A stretch of 64,000 nucleotides of DNA from an uncultured Clostridia bacterium. GTDB taxonomy: Bacteria; Bacillota; Clostridia; TANB77; CAG-508. The DNA lies in contig CALXUS010000002.1 of the NCBI GenBank assembly GCA_944391745.1, positions 62,001-126,000 of the forward strand, written 5' to 3'. Below, in pieces: positions 19,166 through 29,274 of this stretch; position 1 is the stretch's first letter, and every line of letters begins with the position of its first letter. The notes beneath the pieces are model-generated. The model was not told the DNA's origin. It searched no databases and saw only the letters and a list, made by a program, of their open reading frames with translations. A program made the position numbers and the translations under genes.

Positions 19166-20635
19166 ATGAAAAAGAAGATTGTTTGCCTACTAATTGTATG
19201 CATGAGTGTACTATTAGTAGGCATTGTTTCGTATGGAGCAGATTTTACAGAAGTTGATGCAACTACAACAAGAGTAATACAAAAAGAAAGTGATTATAAT
19301 TCGGAAATTTCAGTTCCAATTACGAAGGAAGAATTAAGCCCAAAGCCTTCATTACTTAATATAAATGTACCTACTGACATTTATATGGTAGGCTATTTGG
19401 ATTATGATATGGCATATCAGGTCCTTGATCTAGTAAATCAAGAAAGAAGAAATGCAGGACTTAATGAATTGCAGATGGATACTAGCTTGTTAGATTCAGC
19501 AATGCATAGAGCTGCAGAAACAGGACTAGTATTTGACCATACAAGACCTAATGGATTAGACTGCTTTACAATGGATGATAGAATGTGGGCAGAAAATATA
19601 GCCTCTGGACAACCTACTGCACAGTTGGCTATGGAATCATGGATGACATCAGAAGGACATAAAGCAAATATTCTTAATGAAAGCATGAATTGTATAGGAA
19701 TAGGATGTTTTAATTTTCAAGGAATTTATTACTGGACACAATGTTTTGGAGTAGATAAAGCACAAGTGCCAACAAAGCCGGACAATGCTTTAGTAATAGC
19801 TAAAATTTCAGCTATTACAGAAAATCTACAAATAATAATAGATACTAATGAAGTAACTTTAAAACCACAAGAAACACATCAATCAATATTGTACAATGTT
19901 AATATTGGATTTCCTATTCAAGGATCAGGAATACAACCAGAATCAGCAGTGTGGACTACATCAGATTCAAAGGTTGCAACAGTCAATGAAGAAGGCTTAA
20001 TTACTGCAGTTGGAGTAGGAACTGCTACTATTACAGCAACAATTCAGGATATAAAATTTGATGTAACAGTAAAAGTAGATTTACCATTTAAAGATGTAAC
20101 AAGAGATAAATGGTATTACAATTCTGTTGAATATTGTTATAAAAATGGAATAATAATGGGAACAACTGATACAACATTTTCACCAAATAATAATTTAACA
20201 AGAGGAAATTTAGTAACATTATTATACAGAATGGAAGGATATCCAAAAGTAGATGGAGAAGTTTCATTCCCAGATGTAAAAGCAAGTGATTATTTTTATG
20301 AAGCTGTAAAATGGGCTGAGAAAACTGGAATAGTACATGGATATGAAACAGGAAAATTTGGACCAAATAATAATATATCAAGAGAACAATTAGCAACAAT
20401 ATTATTTAATTATGCAAAATATAAGAAAAAGGATACATCAGCAAGAACAGATTTAAACAAATTTACAGATAATAATAAAATCTCTAGTTATGCTAGAGAA
20501 GCAGTATCATGGGCAGTAGCAAAAGGTGTAATGAGTGGAAAAAATGAGGGAACTAGAGTTGATCCACAAGGAAGAGCTACTAGAGCAGAGGCAGCAGCTA
20601 TGATACAAAATTATTGTAGTTATGTAGGAAGATAA
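19166..20635 (+). CDS. Secreted CAP-domain protein with Ig-like and three SLH domains
   Basis: A signal peptide (about 1-25) is followed by a CAP/SCP-like domain at about 75-200 (LDLVNQERRNAGLNELQMD, MHRAAETG, WAENIA, SEGHKANILNE). A BIG2-type Ig-like domain lies at about 215-305 (SKVATVNEEGLITAVGVG), and three SLH repeats at about 306-489. CAP proteins in spore-formers are secreted with varied or unknown activity. SLH domains bind pyruvylated wall polysaccharide non-covalently. Of the three SLH motifs only the last keeps a TRAE sequence; the others read TRGN and SREQ. Its SLH module is diverged from the next five genes. Confidence 0.92.
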   Translation: MKKKIVCLLIVCMSVLLVGIVSYGADFTEVDATTTRVIQKESDYNSEISVPITKEELSPKPSLLNINVPTDIYMVGYLDYDMAYQVLDLVNQERRNAGLNELQMDTSLLDSAMHRAAETGLVFDHTRPNGLDCFTMDDRMWAENIASGQPTAQLAMESWMTSEGHKANILNESMNCIGIGCFNFQGIYYWTQCFGVDKAQVPTKPDNALVIAKISAITENLQIIIDTNEVTLKPQETHQSILYNVNIGFPIQGSGIQPESAVWTTSDSKVATVNEEGLITAVGVGTATITATIQDIKFDVTVKVDLPFKDVTRDKWYYNSVEYCYKNGIIMGTTDTTFSPNNNLTRGNLVTLLYRMEGYPKVDGEVSFPDVKASDYFYEAVKWAEKTGIVHGYETGKFGPNNNISREQLATILFNYAKYKKKDTSARTDLNKFTDNNKISSYAREAVSWAVAKGVMSGKNEGTRVDPQGRATRAEAAAMIQNYCSYVGR

Positions 20636-20698
20636 ATTTATCTTGAGGCAGTCCTTAAGGTGAAAAATAATACATGCAAATATAAAGGGGGTATATAG

Positions 20699-22021
20699 AT
20701 GAAAAGCAAAACATTAAAAATAGTATTATTAATGTTAATAAGTATAATATTTATTTGGTGCTTTGAAAATAGCGTAAAAGCGGCAAATAAACCTCAAGAG
20801 CCAATACCATATAATGATGAAATTAGTTATATAGATAATGGAGATGGTACAGTCACTGTATGTAAAGCAAATACTGAAATAACAAATGCAACTATCCCAG
20901 AAACAATTGATGGAAAAACAGTAATAAGAATAGGGGATTTTTGGGATTGTACAAATTTAAAAAGTATATCAATTCCAAATACAGTAATAAGTATAAGACA
21001 AGGAGCATTTTCAAATTGTACATCATTAGAAAGCATTGAAATTCCAGACTCTGTAATAGTAATTGAATATGAAGCTTTCTTGGAATGTACTTCATTAAAA
21101 GAAGTTAAACTTCCAAAAAATTTACAGCTTATTGATTCATACACATTTTATAATTGCACATCATTAAAAACTATAGAAATACCTAATTCTATAATAGAAA
21201 TTGGGTGGTGCTCTTTCCAAGGCTCAGGAATAGAAAAAATTGTTTTACCAGAGTCAGTAAAGAGAGTAGATTTATGGGCTTTTGGAGATTGTAATTCTTT
21301 AAAAGAAATATATTTTCCAAAAGGAATAGAATATATACATAATAATGAAGATGGTTCATCATTTGGAAGAATTCCAACGGATCAACTAACAATATATGGT
21401 TATGAAGGAACAGTTGCTGAAGAAGTAGCTAATGATTTGGGATATAAATTTGTTGCTCTTTCAGATTTTCCTTTTAAAGATGTTAGTTCTTCAAATTGGT
21501 ACTATAACTCAGTAAAATACTGCTATGAAAATGGAATAATAATGGGAACAACAGACACAACTTTTTCACCAAATACAAATGTAACTAGAGGAAATCTAGT
21601 AACAATATTATGGAGAATGGAAGGAAGTCCAAAAGTATCTGGAAATATATCTTTCCCAGATGTTAAAACAAGTGACTACTACTATGAAGCAGTAAAATGG
21701 GCAGAGAAAACAGGAGTAGTACATGGATATGATACAGGAAAGTTTGGACCAAACAATTACATTTCAAGGGAACAATTAGCAACAATACTAAATAATTATG
21801 CAAAATACAAAAAGAAGGATACATCAAAAAAGGCAGATTTAAGTACATTTACAGATAACAAGAAAATATCAAGCTATGCGAAAGAAGGAGTAGCATGGGC
21901 AGTAGGAAATAAAGTAATGAGTGGAAAAAATGAAGGAACAAGAGTAGACCCACAAGGAAAAGCAACAAGAGCAGAAGCTGCAGCTATGATACAAAATTAT
22001 TGTTATTATGTAGGTAGATAA
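20699..22021 (+). CDS. BspA-like leucine-rich repeat protein with three SLH domains
   Basis: A signal peptide (about 1-28) is followed by BspA/LRR_5 repeats at about 60-245. The pattern is a 'LKSISIPNTVISIRQGAFSNCTS' type unit of about 23 residues, given here only as its form. SLH repeats occupy about 258-440. BspA-like repeats act in adhesion to host or other bacteria in several species; the ligand here is unknown. AAAGGGGG precedes the ATG. Within the SLH module, 314 bases are identical to the next gene, suggesting recent gene conversion. Confidence 0.92.
   Translation: MKSKTLKIVLLMLISIIFIWCFENSVKAANKPQEPIPYNDEISYIDNGDGTVTVCKANTEITNATIPETIDGKTVIRIGDFWDCTNLKSISIPNTVISIRQGAFSNCTSLESIEIPDSVIVIEYEAFLECTSLKEVKLPKNLQLIDSYTFYNCTSLKTIEIPNSIIEIGWCSFQGSGIEKIVLPESVKRVDLWAFGDCNSLKEIYFPKGIEYIHNNEDGSSFGRIPTDQLTIYGYEGTVAEEVANDLGYKFVALSDFPFKDVSSSNWYYNSVKYCYENGIIMGTTDTTFSPNTNVTRGNLVTILWRMEGSPKVSGNISFPDVKTSDYYYEAVKWAEKTGVVHGYDTGKFGPNNYISREQLATILNNYAKYKKKDTSKKADLSTFTDNKKISSYAKEGVAWAVGNKVMSGKNEGTRVDPQGKATRAEAAAMIQNYCYYVGR
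21596..21909 (+). repeat. Copy 1 of a 314-base identical SLH block
   Basis: Every base from 21596 to 21909 equals 24876 to 25189, including all synonymous sites, although the two host genes have unrelated N-termini. Confidence 0.95.
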
Positions 22022-22044
22022 ATTTTGAAGAAATATTTTATTTT

Positions 22045-22088
22045 AGGGACGGAGCAAAACGTAAAACTTTACGAAAAGTACCGTCCAA
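22045..22088. repeat. Second REP-like palindrome class
   Basis: GGACGG (22047-22052) pairs with CCGTCC (22081-22086), flanked by T and A runs. An inner perfect hairpin, CGTAAA-AC-TTTACG, lies at 22060-22073. It differs in core from the repeats at 2011 and 6991. It lies between two SLH genes and just before an RBS. Confidence 0.7.
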
Positions 22089-22112
22089 AAAGTAAAAAAG
22101 GAGATGGTAATT

Positions 22113-25100
22113 GTGAAAAAAATCCTTGCAATAGCAACATTAGTTATTTTAATTTTATGCATGGCAATACCAGTAATATATGCAGCTGATACTAGTGAAG
22201 AAATTAAAATAAATGATGAAAATTTAAAAGAATTATTGCTAAAATATTATGATTATGATAAAAATGGAAAAATTACTAAATCAGATATGGAACAAATAAA
22301 GACATTTGATGCTTCAGGTAGTAGTATAGGAGACTTCACAGGTTTAGAGTATGCAGTAAATGCTGAATCAGTAAATGTTTTTATTAATGGTGATAAAAAT
22401 ATAAGTAGTATATTTAAATTAAAAAATTTAAAAACTTTAAGAATTGAAGATTGGTATTTAGGCGAAGATGGAAAAGATGTAGATTTAAATGGAATAGAAA
22501 ATTTAACAAAACTAGAAAGCTTAAATTTACATATTGAATCAGTAAATGTTTTAAATTTAGACAAACTAGAAAAACTACCAAATTTGAAAAGTTTGTATTT
22601 AGAGATAGAAGAAGATGATTTATCATTTTTAAATAATTTGACAAATTTAGAAGCATTATATTGTGCATTTCCAACAGCATATTCAAATGATGTAGTAAAT
22701 TATAAATTTGATAATTTAAATAAATTAAAAACATTAAGTTTTCCTGTCGCTGAAATAAATTTATCTGATATAAAAAATTTAACAAGTATTGAAAGTGTAT
22801 CTATAAAACTTAATTTAGAAAATTCACAGGATTTATCAGAAGTAGCTGGGCTAAAAAATTTAAATAGTTTATCTATATCAAATGCTGATTATTTAACAAA
22901 TATAAAAGCAATAAATGATATGAAAAACATAACTGAATTAAGTTTAATATATAATAATTTGAACAATATAAAAGAATTAGATACTATAACTTCTAATAGT
23001 CTAAAATTGCGCATTTCAAACAGTGGCTCTTTAGCTAGTGGTTGTTATTATAGTAATGATGAAGAAAGTGATTTACTTACAAAATTAAATAATATAAAAA
23101 TAGACAACTATTATTTTAAAGTATCTTCTTATAATAGAAGGATTAAGAGTATTGAGAAAAATGAAACAAGAACTTATTCATTTAAAGAAATAAGCTCAAT
23201 ATTAGATGGAGTTTATGATAGTTCAAGTAAACTTTACATGCCTGATGCTAATATAGATGCAGGATATAATAGTGATATAACAGTAGATAAAGACAATAAG
23301 ACTATTACTATAAAAGCTGGTGATAGTGTAAAAGAAAATCGTTTAACTATTAATGTTAGAAATTCAGAAAAGACATTAAGCTTTTCAGTAAGTTATAATG
23401 TAACTGATGGCGGAGATAAAAGCAAAGAAATTAAAATACCAGATCAAAATTTGAAAAATAAATTATTAAAAAGTTATGATTTAGATTTTGATGGAAAAAT
23501 AACAGAATATGATGCTTTAAATACTTATACTTTATATATACAAAATAGTAATATATCAGACCTAACAGGTTTAGAAAATTATTCTAATTTAACTGCATTA
23601 TGGATTAGCTATAATAAAATCAAAGATTTAAGTCCAATAATGGGGCTTTCAAAAATCAGAACCATTTATGCAAGCAATAATCTAATAACAAATTTATCTT
23701 GTTTAAAAAATAGAAAATTTGCTAATTTATCATTACTTAATTTAGATGATAATTTTATAGATTTCTATAATGATAGTGAAAATTTAAAAATATATTTAGA
23801 AGAATTATCAAAAGACAAGAGTTACGGGATAAATGGAGAAACACTTTCATATTATGCAACTTCACAAAAATATGCTAAACCAGAAGATTTTGATAAAGAA
23901 GTAAAATTTGGAGATGAAAGAATTAAAAATAAAATAATTGAACTAGGGGCAGATACAAATAATGATGGAAAATTAACTGCACGTGAGTTATATGAATCAA
24001 CTTATGTAGAAAGTCCTTCTACTATGAGACAAAATTCAGCTCCAAAGCCAAAGATTACAAAATTAGATTTATCTAACATGGGAATAAGTGATTTAACTGG
24101 ATTAGAATATATGGGAGAATTGGAAGAATTAGATTTATCTAATAATAACATTAGTAATATAGAACCTATATGCCATTTAATGAATTTGAAAAAATTAAAT
24201 TTAAGCAATAATAATATTTCAGATATTAGTGGTCTTCCTAAATATGCTGGTAATAGTCCTTATTACAATACAACATTATTATCTAGAGATTGCTATTTTG
24301 AATTAGATTTATCTAATAATAATATAACAGATATTTCTTGCTTAAAAGATTGTTTAAGATATGTTAATACTGAATGTATACCATGGTCAGCAACTGGATC
24401 TATGCCAGAAAGAAAATTGAAGTTAGATTTTTCAGGTAATAAAATACAAAATATAGATGTAGTTAATGAATTTAAAAACTTAATGTGGTTAGATTTAAGC
24501 GACAATGAAATAAAAGACATTGCTTCTTTAGAAAATTATGATTTTGTTGTAGGAATGTGGGCTGGTGAAGTAAAAGATTTAGAAGTGTTTGATGGAATTG
24601 ATCTTTCATATAATGATATTGATTTAAATGCTGAAGGTACTAAAAAAGCTAAGTCTCATTTTGATGAGCAAAATGTTGACTTAATATTGGACCATCAAGG
24701 GGAAGAACCAAATGCAAAACCAGAACAAAAACCAGATGAAGGAAAAATGAACTTTAAAGATGTAAGTGAAGATGTATGGTACTATAACTCAGTAAAATAC
24801 TGCTATGAAAATGGAATAATAATGGGAACAACAGATACGACCTTTTCACCAAATAACAATTTAACTAGAGGAAACCTAGTAACAATATTATGGAGAATGG
24901 AAGGAAGTCCAAAAGTATCTGGAAATATATCTTTCCCAGATGTTAAAACAAGTGACTACTACTATGAAGCAGTAAAATGGGCAGAGAAAACAGGAGTAGT
25001 ACATGGATATGATACAGGAAAGTTTGGACCAAACAATTACATTTCAAGGGAACAATTAGCAACAATACTAAATAATTATGCAAAATACAAAAAGAAGGAT

Positions 25101-25301
25101 ACATCAAAAAAGGCAGATTTAAGTACATTTACAGATAACAAGAAAATATCAAGCTATGCGAAAGAAGGAGTAGCATGGGCAGTAGGAAACAAAGTAATGA
25201 GTGGAAAGAATGAAGGAACAAGAGTAGATCCACAAGGAAAAGCAACAAGAGCAGAAGCAGCAGCTATGATACAAAATTATTGCTATAATGTTGGAAGATA
25301 A
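22113..25301 (+). CDS. EF-hand/leucine-rich repeat surface protein with three SLH domains
   Basis: The 1062-residue protein has a signal peptide (about 1-25) and three modules. Each begins with an EF-hand-like loop (DYDKNGKITKSDMEQI, DLDFDGKITEYDA, DTNNDGKLTARELYE) and continues as internalin-like LRRs (LDLSNNNISNIEPICHLMNL). The SLH region is at about 879-1062. The GTG at 22113 is the start: AAAGGAG lies nine bases before it but directly abuts the ATG at 22104. LRRs probably mediate protein or glycan binding, with calcium stabilising the caps; this is inference. A REP-like palindrome lies upstream. Confidence 0.9.
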   Translation: MKKILAIATLVILILCMAIPVIYAADTSEEIKINDENLKELLLKYYDYDKNGKITKSDMEQIKTFDASGSSIGDFTGLEYAVNAESVNVFINGDKNISSIFKLKNLKTLRIEDWYLGEDGKDVDLNGIENLTKLESLNLHIESVNVLNLDKLEKLPNLKSLYLEIEEDDLSFLNNLTNLEALYCAFPTAYSNDVVNYKFDNLNKLKTLSFPVAEINLSDIKNLTSIESVSIKLNLENSQDLSEVAGLKNLNSLSISNADYLTNIKAINDMKNITELSLIYNNLNNIKELDTITSNSLKLRISNSGSLASGCYYSNDEESDLLTKLNNIKIDNYYFKVSSYNRRIKSIEKNETRTYSFKEISSILDGVYDSSSKLYMPDANIDAGYNSDITVDKDNKTITIKAGDSVKENRLTINVRNSEKTLSFSVSYNVTDGGDKSKEIKIPDQNLKNKLLKSYDLDFDGKITEYDALNTYTLYIQNSNISDLTGLENYSNLTALWISYNKIKDLSPIMGLSKIRTIYASNNLITNLSCLKNRKFANLSLLNLDDNFIDFYNDSENLKIYLEELSKDKSYGINGETLSYYATSQKYAKPEDFDKEVKFGDERIKNKIIELGADTNNDGKLTARELYESTYVESPSTMRQNSAPKPKITKLDLSNMGISDLTGLEYMGELEELDLSNNNISNIEPICHLMNLKKLNLSNNNISDISGLPKYAGNSPYYNTTLLSRDCYFELDLSNNNITDISCLKDCLRYVNTECIPWSATGSMPERKLKLDFSGNKIQNIDVVNEFKNLMWLDLSDNEIKDIASLENYDFVVGMWAGEVKDLEVFDGIDLSYNDIDLNAEGTKKAKSHFDEQNVDLILDHQGEEPNAKPEQKPDEGKMNFKDVSEDVWYYNSVKYCYENGIIMGTTDTTFSPNNNLTRGNLVTILWRMEGSPKVSGNISFPDVKTSDYYYEAVKWAEKTGVVHGYDTGKFGPNNYISREQLATILNNYAKYKKKDTSKKADLSTFTDNKKISSYAKEGVAWAVGNKVMSGKNEGTRVDPQGKATRAEAAAMIQNYCYNVGR
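24876..25189 (+). repeat. Copy 2 of the 314-base identical SLH block
   Basis: Identical to 21596-21909. The first flanking differences are a C/T at 24875 and at 25190. Confidence 0.95.
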
Positions 25302-25345
25302 GTATTGACTAAATAAAAATATATTGATATAACTTAAATTAGTAT

Positions 25346-25380
25346 GAATCATTCTTAATAGAATGATTCTTTATTTTTAA
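25346..25380 (+). terminator. Intrinsic terminator within the SLH array
   Basis: A perfect nine-base stem (GAATCATTC 25346-25354, GAATGATTC 25361-25369) with a six-base loop is followed by a T-rich tract. It separates the first three SLH genes from the next three. Confidence 0.75.
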
Positions 25381-25395
25381 GTTTGAGGGGGATAT

Positions 25396-28008
25396 ATGAA
25401 AATGAAAAAAATTATATCGATTTTGCTAATAACACTAATTATGTTGATTTATTTAGTACCAACATTAAGTTTAGCAGCATCAAACGAATTAGCAAATAAT
25501 GAACTACTTAAGTTTAGAAATTTTACAATAAAAAAGACAACAACAGTGGAAGAAATAAATAAGTTTTATGGTAATCCAAAAGTAGAAGGACTTTCAGCTT
25601 TTGGAGGAAATTCATATTCTTATTATGATAATGACTTAACATGGTATTTACATATTGAAACTAATGCTAATGGTGTAATAAAAGGACTAGGATGCATTGG
25701 TGAAGGTTTTGTTTCAAAAAATTATAAATACGGTGACGATTATGATGGAATTTACTATTATCTAAGTGGCGAAGTAATGACAGATTATGATACAAATAAA
25801 ATAATAGGAATGTACGAATATAATTGCTCTGGTAACGATGTAAATGATTACTGGACAAGATATACAAGTGATGCAAAATATTTATATGATTTGCAAAAAC
25901 ATACAATAATTGTAAGTAAATATTTAGCCCAAAAGCACAATAATGATTTCACACAAACTTATATAGATGAAAATTTATTTTATACAAATGAACAATTGAA
26001 AGCAAATGGAACAGATTTATACAATTATGGAGTTGATACAGGAAAGGACAAATATATTTCTTTTATAAGAAGTGGAGTTGAGTATTTTGACGATAGTCTT
26101 CCTAATCCAATAGGATTAGGAAAAGGTAGTGAAAACTATGAAAGAGCATCAAATTATAAATATTTATTTTTTGATATAAAAATCACAAGTAAAAATCCTT
26201 TAAAATTTTTTACAACAATTGTTTTTATAGATCCAAATTTTATGGAAGAAAAAAGTGAAGTACAACTTACTGAAAGGGAAAAAGAACTATTAGCCGATGT
26301 AAGAGAGGAATATAAGAAGCAAATAGAAAATGTGGATTTGGCTAATAAGTTTGCTGAAGAAACTGGTAGCCTTTTTGAAGAAGAACCAGTATATGATAAA
26401 TTGCCATTAAATGCAGGAAAATGGAATGATTATGCTTTGCAAGCAGCAACTGCTGAATTAAATGTAGCAAGAGTAGGTCTTGGCTTAACACCTGTAACAT
26501 TAAATGAAGATATGGCATTAGCTGCACAAAATAAGTCTGTACTTGTATTATATAATAGTGGTCATGGACTAACCAGCGGACATTTTCCAGCAAAACCTGA
26601 TGGTGTCAGTGATGAATTTTACAATAAGGCTCAATCATACATGAATGAAAACTTATATCATGGGAATGTTCAAGATAGTATAATTAATGCGTTGAATGAT
26701 GGTTATGGAGATGCAATATCTTGTGGACATAGATATAATCTTTTAGAACCTAGTTTTACTGAATGGGGAGTTGGTTCTGCTGGTTCTGGATTATCTTTTG
26801 GATGGCAAGGGGTACATAAATTAAAAAATAGCGGTTCTTATAATAGTGTAGAATTAGTTGCATGGCCAAGTAATGGAATTTTTCCTATAGAAATGGCTTA
26901 TTCAGGAATAGGGAATTGGACAGCTAGATTTTATAAAAATTATAGCGTAACATCAGATACAGAAGTTACAATAAAATGTTTAAATAATGGAAAAGTATAT
27001 GAAATAAATAAAAAAAATAAAAATGATGCAGGAAAATTTTTAGATACAACAAGCTCTAATATGGTAACTTTTAGAGATGATTCTATAGTATATGAAAATG
27101 GAGATATTTTTGAAATAACATTACATAATGTAGAAGATAAAAATGGAAATTCAGTAGATTATACATATAGAAGTGTATTTAAAAGTTTAAATACACTAGA
27201 TTCCTCTGAATTGTCTGACCTTAATGTAGATAAAACAAATGTAACTGTATCAGTTGGTGAAACTCAAAAAGTTAATGTTACAGTTGTTCCTAGTGATGCA
27301 AAAGATATATTAATGAAATTTTCATCATCTAATGAAAATATAGCAAAAGTAAGACAAGATGGTTTAATTACAGGCGTAGGAGTAGGAAAAGCAACAATCA
27401 CAATTAGTTGTGGTGATATAGTTAAAAAGGTAGAAGTGAATGTTGAAAAGAAATTACCATTTAAAGATGTAAGTAAAAATGTATGGTACTATAATTCAGT
27501 AAAATACTGCTATGAAAATGGAATAATAATGGGAACAACAGATGAGACATTTTCTCCAAATACAAATGTAACAAGGGGAAATTTAGTAACAATACTTTGG
27601 AGAATGGAAGGAAGCCCAGTAGTATCAGGAAATTTATCATTCCCAGATGTAAAACAAAGTGACTACTATTATGAAGCAGTAAAATGGGCAGAAAAAACAG
27701 GAGTAGTACATGGATATGATACAGGAAAGTTTGGACCAAATAACTATATTTCAAGAGAGCAATTAGCAACAATATTAAATAATTATGCAAAATACAAAAA
27801 GAAGGATACATCAAAAAAGGCAGATTTAAGTACATTTACAGATAACAAGAAAATATCAAGCTATGCGAAAGAAGGAGTAGCATGGGCAGTAGGAAACAAA
27901 GTAATGAGTGGAAAAAATGAAGGAACAAGAGTAGATCCACAAGGAAAAGCAACAAGAGCAGAAACTGCAGCTATGATACAAAATTATTGCAATTATGTAG
28001 GAAGATAA
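25396..28008 (+). CDS. Large CAP-domain protein with CAP-associated, Ig-like and three SLH domains
   Basis: The 870-residue protein has a signal peptide (about 1-28). A region at about 35-165 resembles the CAP-associated N-terminal domain (TTTVEEINKFYGNPK). An uncharacterised stretch follows to about 330, then a CAP domain (about 345-505; LNVARVGLGLTPVTLNEDMA, SCGHRYNLLEP). A further beta-rich segment, a BIG2 Ig-like domain (about 605-685; IAKVRQDGLITGVGVG) and SLH repeats (about 687-870) complete it. The exact activity is unknown. GAGGGGGA precedes the ATG. The next two genes follow with 24-base gaps and near-identical spacer DNA, implying one operon. Confidence 0.9.
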   Translation: MKMKKIISILLITLIMLIYLVPTLSLAASNELANNELLKFRNFTIKKTTTVEEINKFYGNPKVEGLSAFGGNSYSYYDNDLTWYLHIETNANGVIKGLGCIGEGFVSKNYKYGDDYDGIYYYLSGEVMTDYDTNKIIGMYEYNCSGNDVNDYWTRYTSDAKYLYDLQKHTIIVSKYLAQKHNNDFTQTYIDENLFYTNEQLKANGTDLYNYGVDTGKDKYISFIRSGVEYFDDSLPNPIGLGKGSENYERASNYKYLFFDIKITSKNPLKFFTTIVFIDPNFMEEKSEVQLTEREKELLADVREEYKKQIENVDLANKFAEETGSLFEEEPVYDKLPLNAGKWNDYALQAATAELNVARVGLGLTPVTLNEDMALAAQNKSVLVLYNSGHGLTSGHFPAKPDGVSDEFYNKAQSYMNENLYHGNVQDSIINALNDGYGDAISCGHRYNLLEPSFTEWGVGSAGSGLSFGWQGVHKLKNSGSYNSVELVAWPSNGIFPIEMAYSGIGNWTARFYKNYSVTSDTEVTIKCLNNGKVYEINKKNKNDAGKFLDTTSSNMVTFRDDSIVYENGDIFEITLHNVEDKNGNSVDYTYRSVFKSLNTLDSSELSDLNVDKTNVTVSVGETQKVNVTVVPSDAKDILMKFSSSNENIAKVRQDGLITGVGVGKATITISCGDIVKKVEVNVEKKLPFKDVSKNVWYYNSVKYCYENGIIMGTTDETFSPNTNVTRGNLVTILWRMEGSPVVSGNLSFPDVKQSDYYYEAVKWAEKTGVVHGYDTGKFGPNNYISREQLATILNNYAKYKKKDTSKKADLSTFTDNKKISSYAKEGVAWAVGNKVMSGKNEGTRVDPQGKATRAETAAMIQNYCNYVGR

Positions 28009-28032
28009 ATATAAAATAATAAAGGGGGATTT

Positions 28033-29250
28033 ATGAAAAAATTAATTAATATTATTTCAATTTTACTTATAATATTTTTAATTAATGTAGCATTAGGACT
28101 GTATACTGTAAAGGCTAGTGAAGAAAATAGAAATGCAAAAGATTTAATATCAATAATGAATGAAAACTTTATAAAAGATGAAAGAGTTGTGGTATTACCA
28201 GTTAAGCAAATATTGGGTGATTCAGAAGAACAGTCTAATATATATTTTATACAGGAGAATGTACATTTAGCAAGTATTATAAAAGAATTAAAGGAAAAAT
28301 CAAGCATTGATGAAAACTATGAGTACTATGATGAAATAAGAAGTAGTCTACAAGGCAAATTATTCGCTCATATAGCTTTACATATAGAAAAACCAGCTGG
28401 AGTAGAAAAGCTAGAGCTGATAGCTAGTGATGAGTATAATACTGACTTATTAAAAAGCACAGGATTTAATTTCGTAGAAAGATTGGAAGATGGTTCTTAT
28501 AACATAACTATTGAAGTAGCATTTAAAGATTTAAGTGCAGAAAAGTGGTATATAGGAAGTCAAATTGGAGTGTTTAATGTTCCATTAACTTTAAAAGGAT
28601 ATAAAAATGAGGAAGATACAGAACCTTCTTATGAAAGTCAAGTAACATTAGTACCAGTAGATGATACAGAGTTACCAGAAAGCCCTGATGAAACTATGAA
28701 TTTTAAAGATGTAAGTAAAAATGTATGGTACTATAATTCAGTAAAATATTGCTATGAAAATGGAATAATAATGGGAACAACAGATGAGGCATTTTCACCA
28801 AATAGCAATTTAACAAGAGGAAACTTAGTAACAATACTTTGGAGAATGGAAGGAAGTCCGGTAGTATCAGGAAATATATCATTCCCAGATGTAAAACAAA
28901 GTGACTACTACTATGAAGCAGTAAAATGGGCAGAAAAAACAGGAGTAGTACATGGATATGATACAGGAAAATTTGGACCAAATAACTATATTTCAAGAGA
29001 GCAATTAGCAACAATATTAAATAATTATGCAAAATACAAAAAGAAGGATACATCAAAAAAGGCAGATTTAAGTACATTTACAGATAACAAGAAAATATCA
29101 AGCTATGCGAAAGAAGGAGTAGCATGGGCAGTAGGAAACAAAGTAATGAGTGGGAAAAATGAAGGAACAAGAGTAGACCCACAAGGAAAAGCGACAAGAG
29201 CAGAAACTGCAGCTATGATACAAAATTATTGCAATTATGTAGGAAGATAA
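28033..29250 (+). CDS. Small SLH-anchored secreted protein of unknown N-terminal domain
   Basis: A signal peptide (about 1-27) precedes a unique region of about 190 residues (30-215). I do not recognise this region; it looks beta-rich near 115-205 (LFAHIALHIEKPAGVEKLEL, NITIEVAFKDLSAEKWYIG). SLH repeats start at about 222. AAAGGGGGA precedes the ATG. The spacer and RBS before it and before the next gene differ at only two bases, evidence of local duplication. In the SLH module, 277 bases are identical to the next gene. Confidence 0.88.
   Translation: MKKLINIISILLIIFLINVALGLYTVKASEENRNAKDLISIMNENFIKDERVVVLPVKQILGDSEEQSNIYFIQENVHLASIIKELKEKSSIDENYEYYDEIRSSLQGKLFAHIALHIEKPAGVEKLELIASDEYNTDLLKSTGFNFVERLEDGSYNITIEVAFKDLSAEKWYIGSQIGVFNVPLTLKGYKNEEDTEPSYESQVTLVPVDDTELPESPDETMNFKDVSKNVWYYNSVKYCYENGIIMGTTDEAFSPNSNLTRGNLVTILWRMEGSPVVSGNISFPDVKQSDYYYEAVKWAEKTGVVHGYDTGKFGPNNYISREQLATILNNYAKYKKKDTSKKADLSTFTDNKKISSYAKEGVAWAVGNKVMSGKNEGTRVDPQGKATRAETAAMIQNYCNYVGR
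28877..29153 (+). repeat. Copy 1 of a 277-base identical SLH block
   Basis: Identical base for base to 35702-35978 in the giant LRR gene, with mismatches at the bases just outside (28876 and 29154). Confidence 0.93.
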
Positions 29251-29274
29251 ATGTAAGATAATAAAGGGGGATTT

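Noticed and set aside
20641..20660. Seven-pair hairpin after the first SLH gene as a terminator
   Set aside because: The stem has a wobble pair and is followed by GTGAAAA, not a T run.
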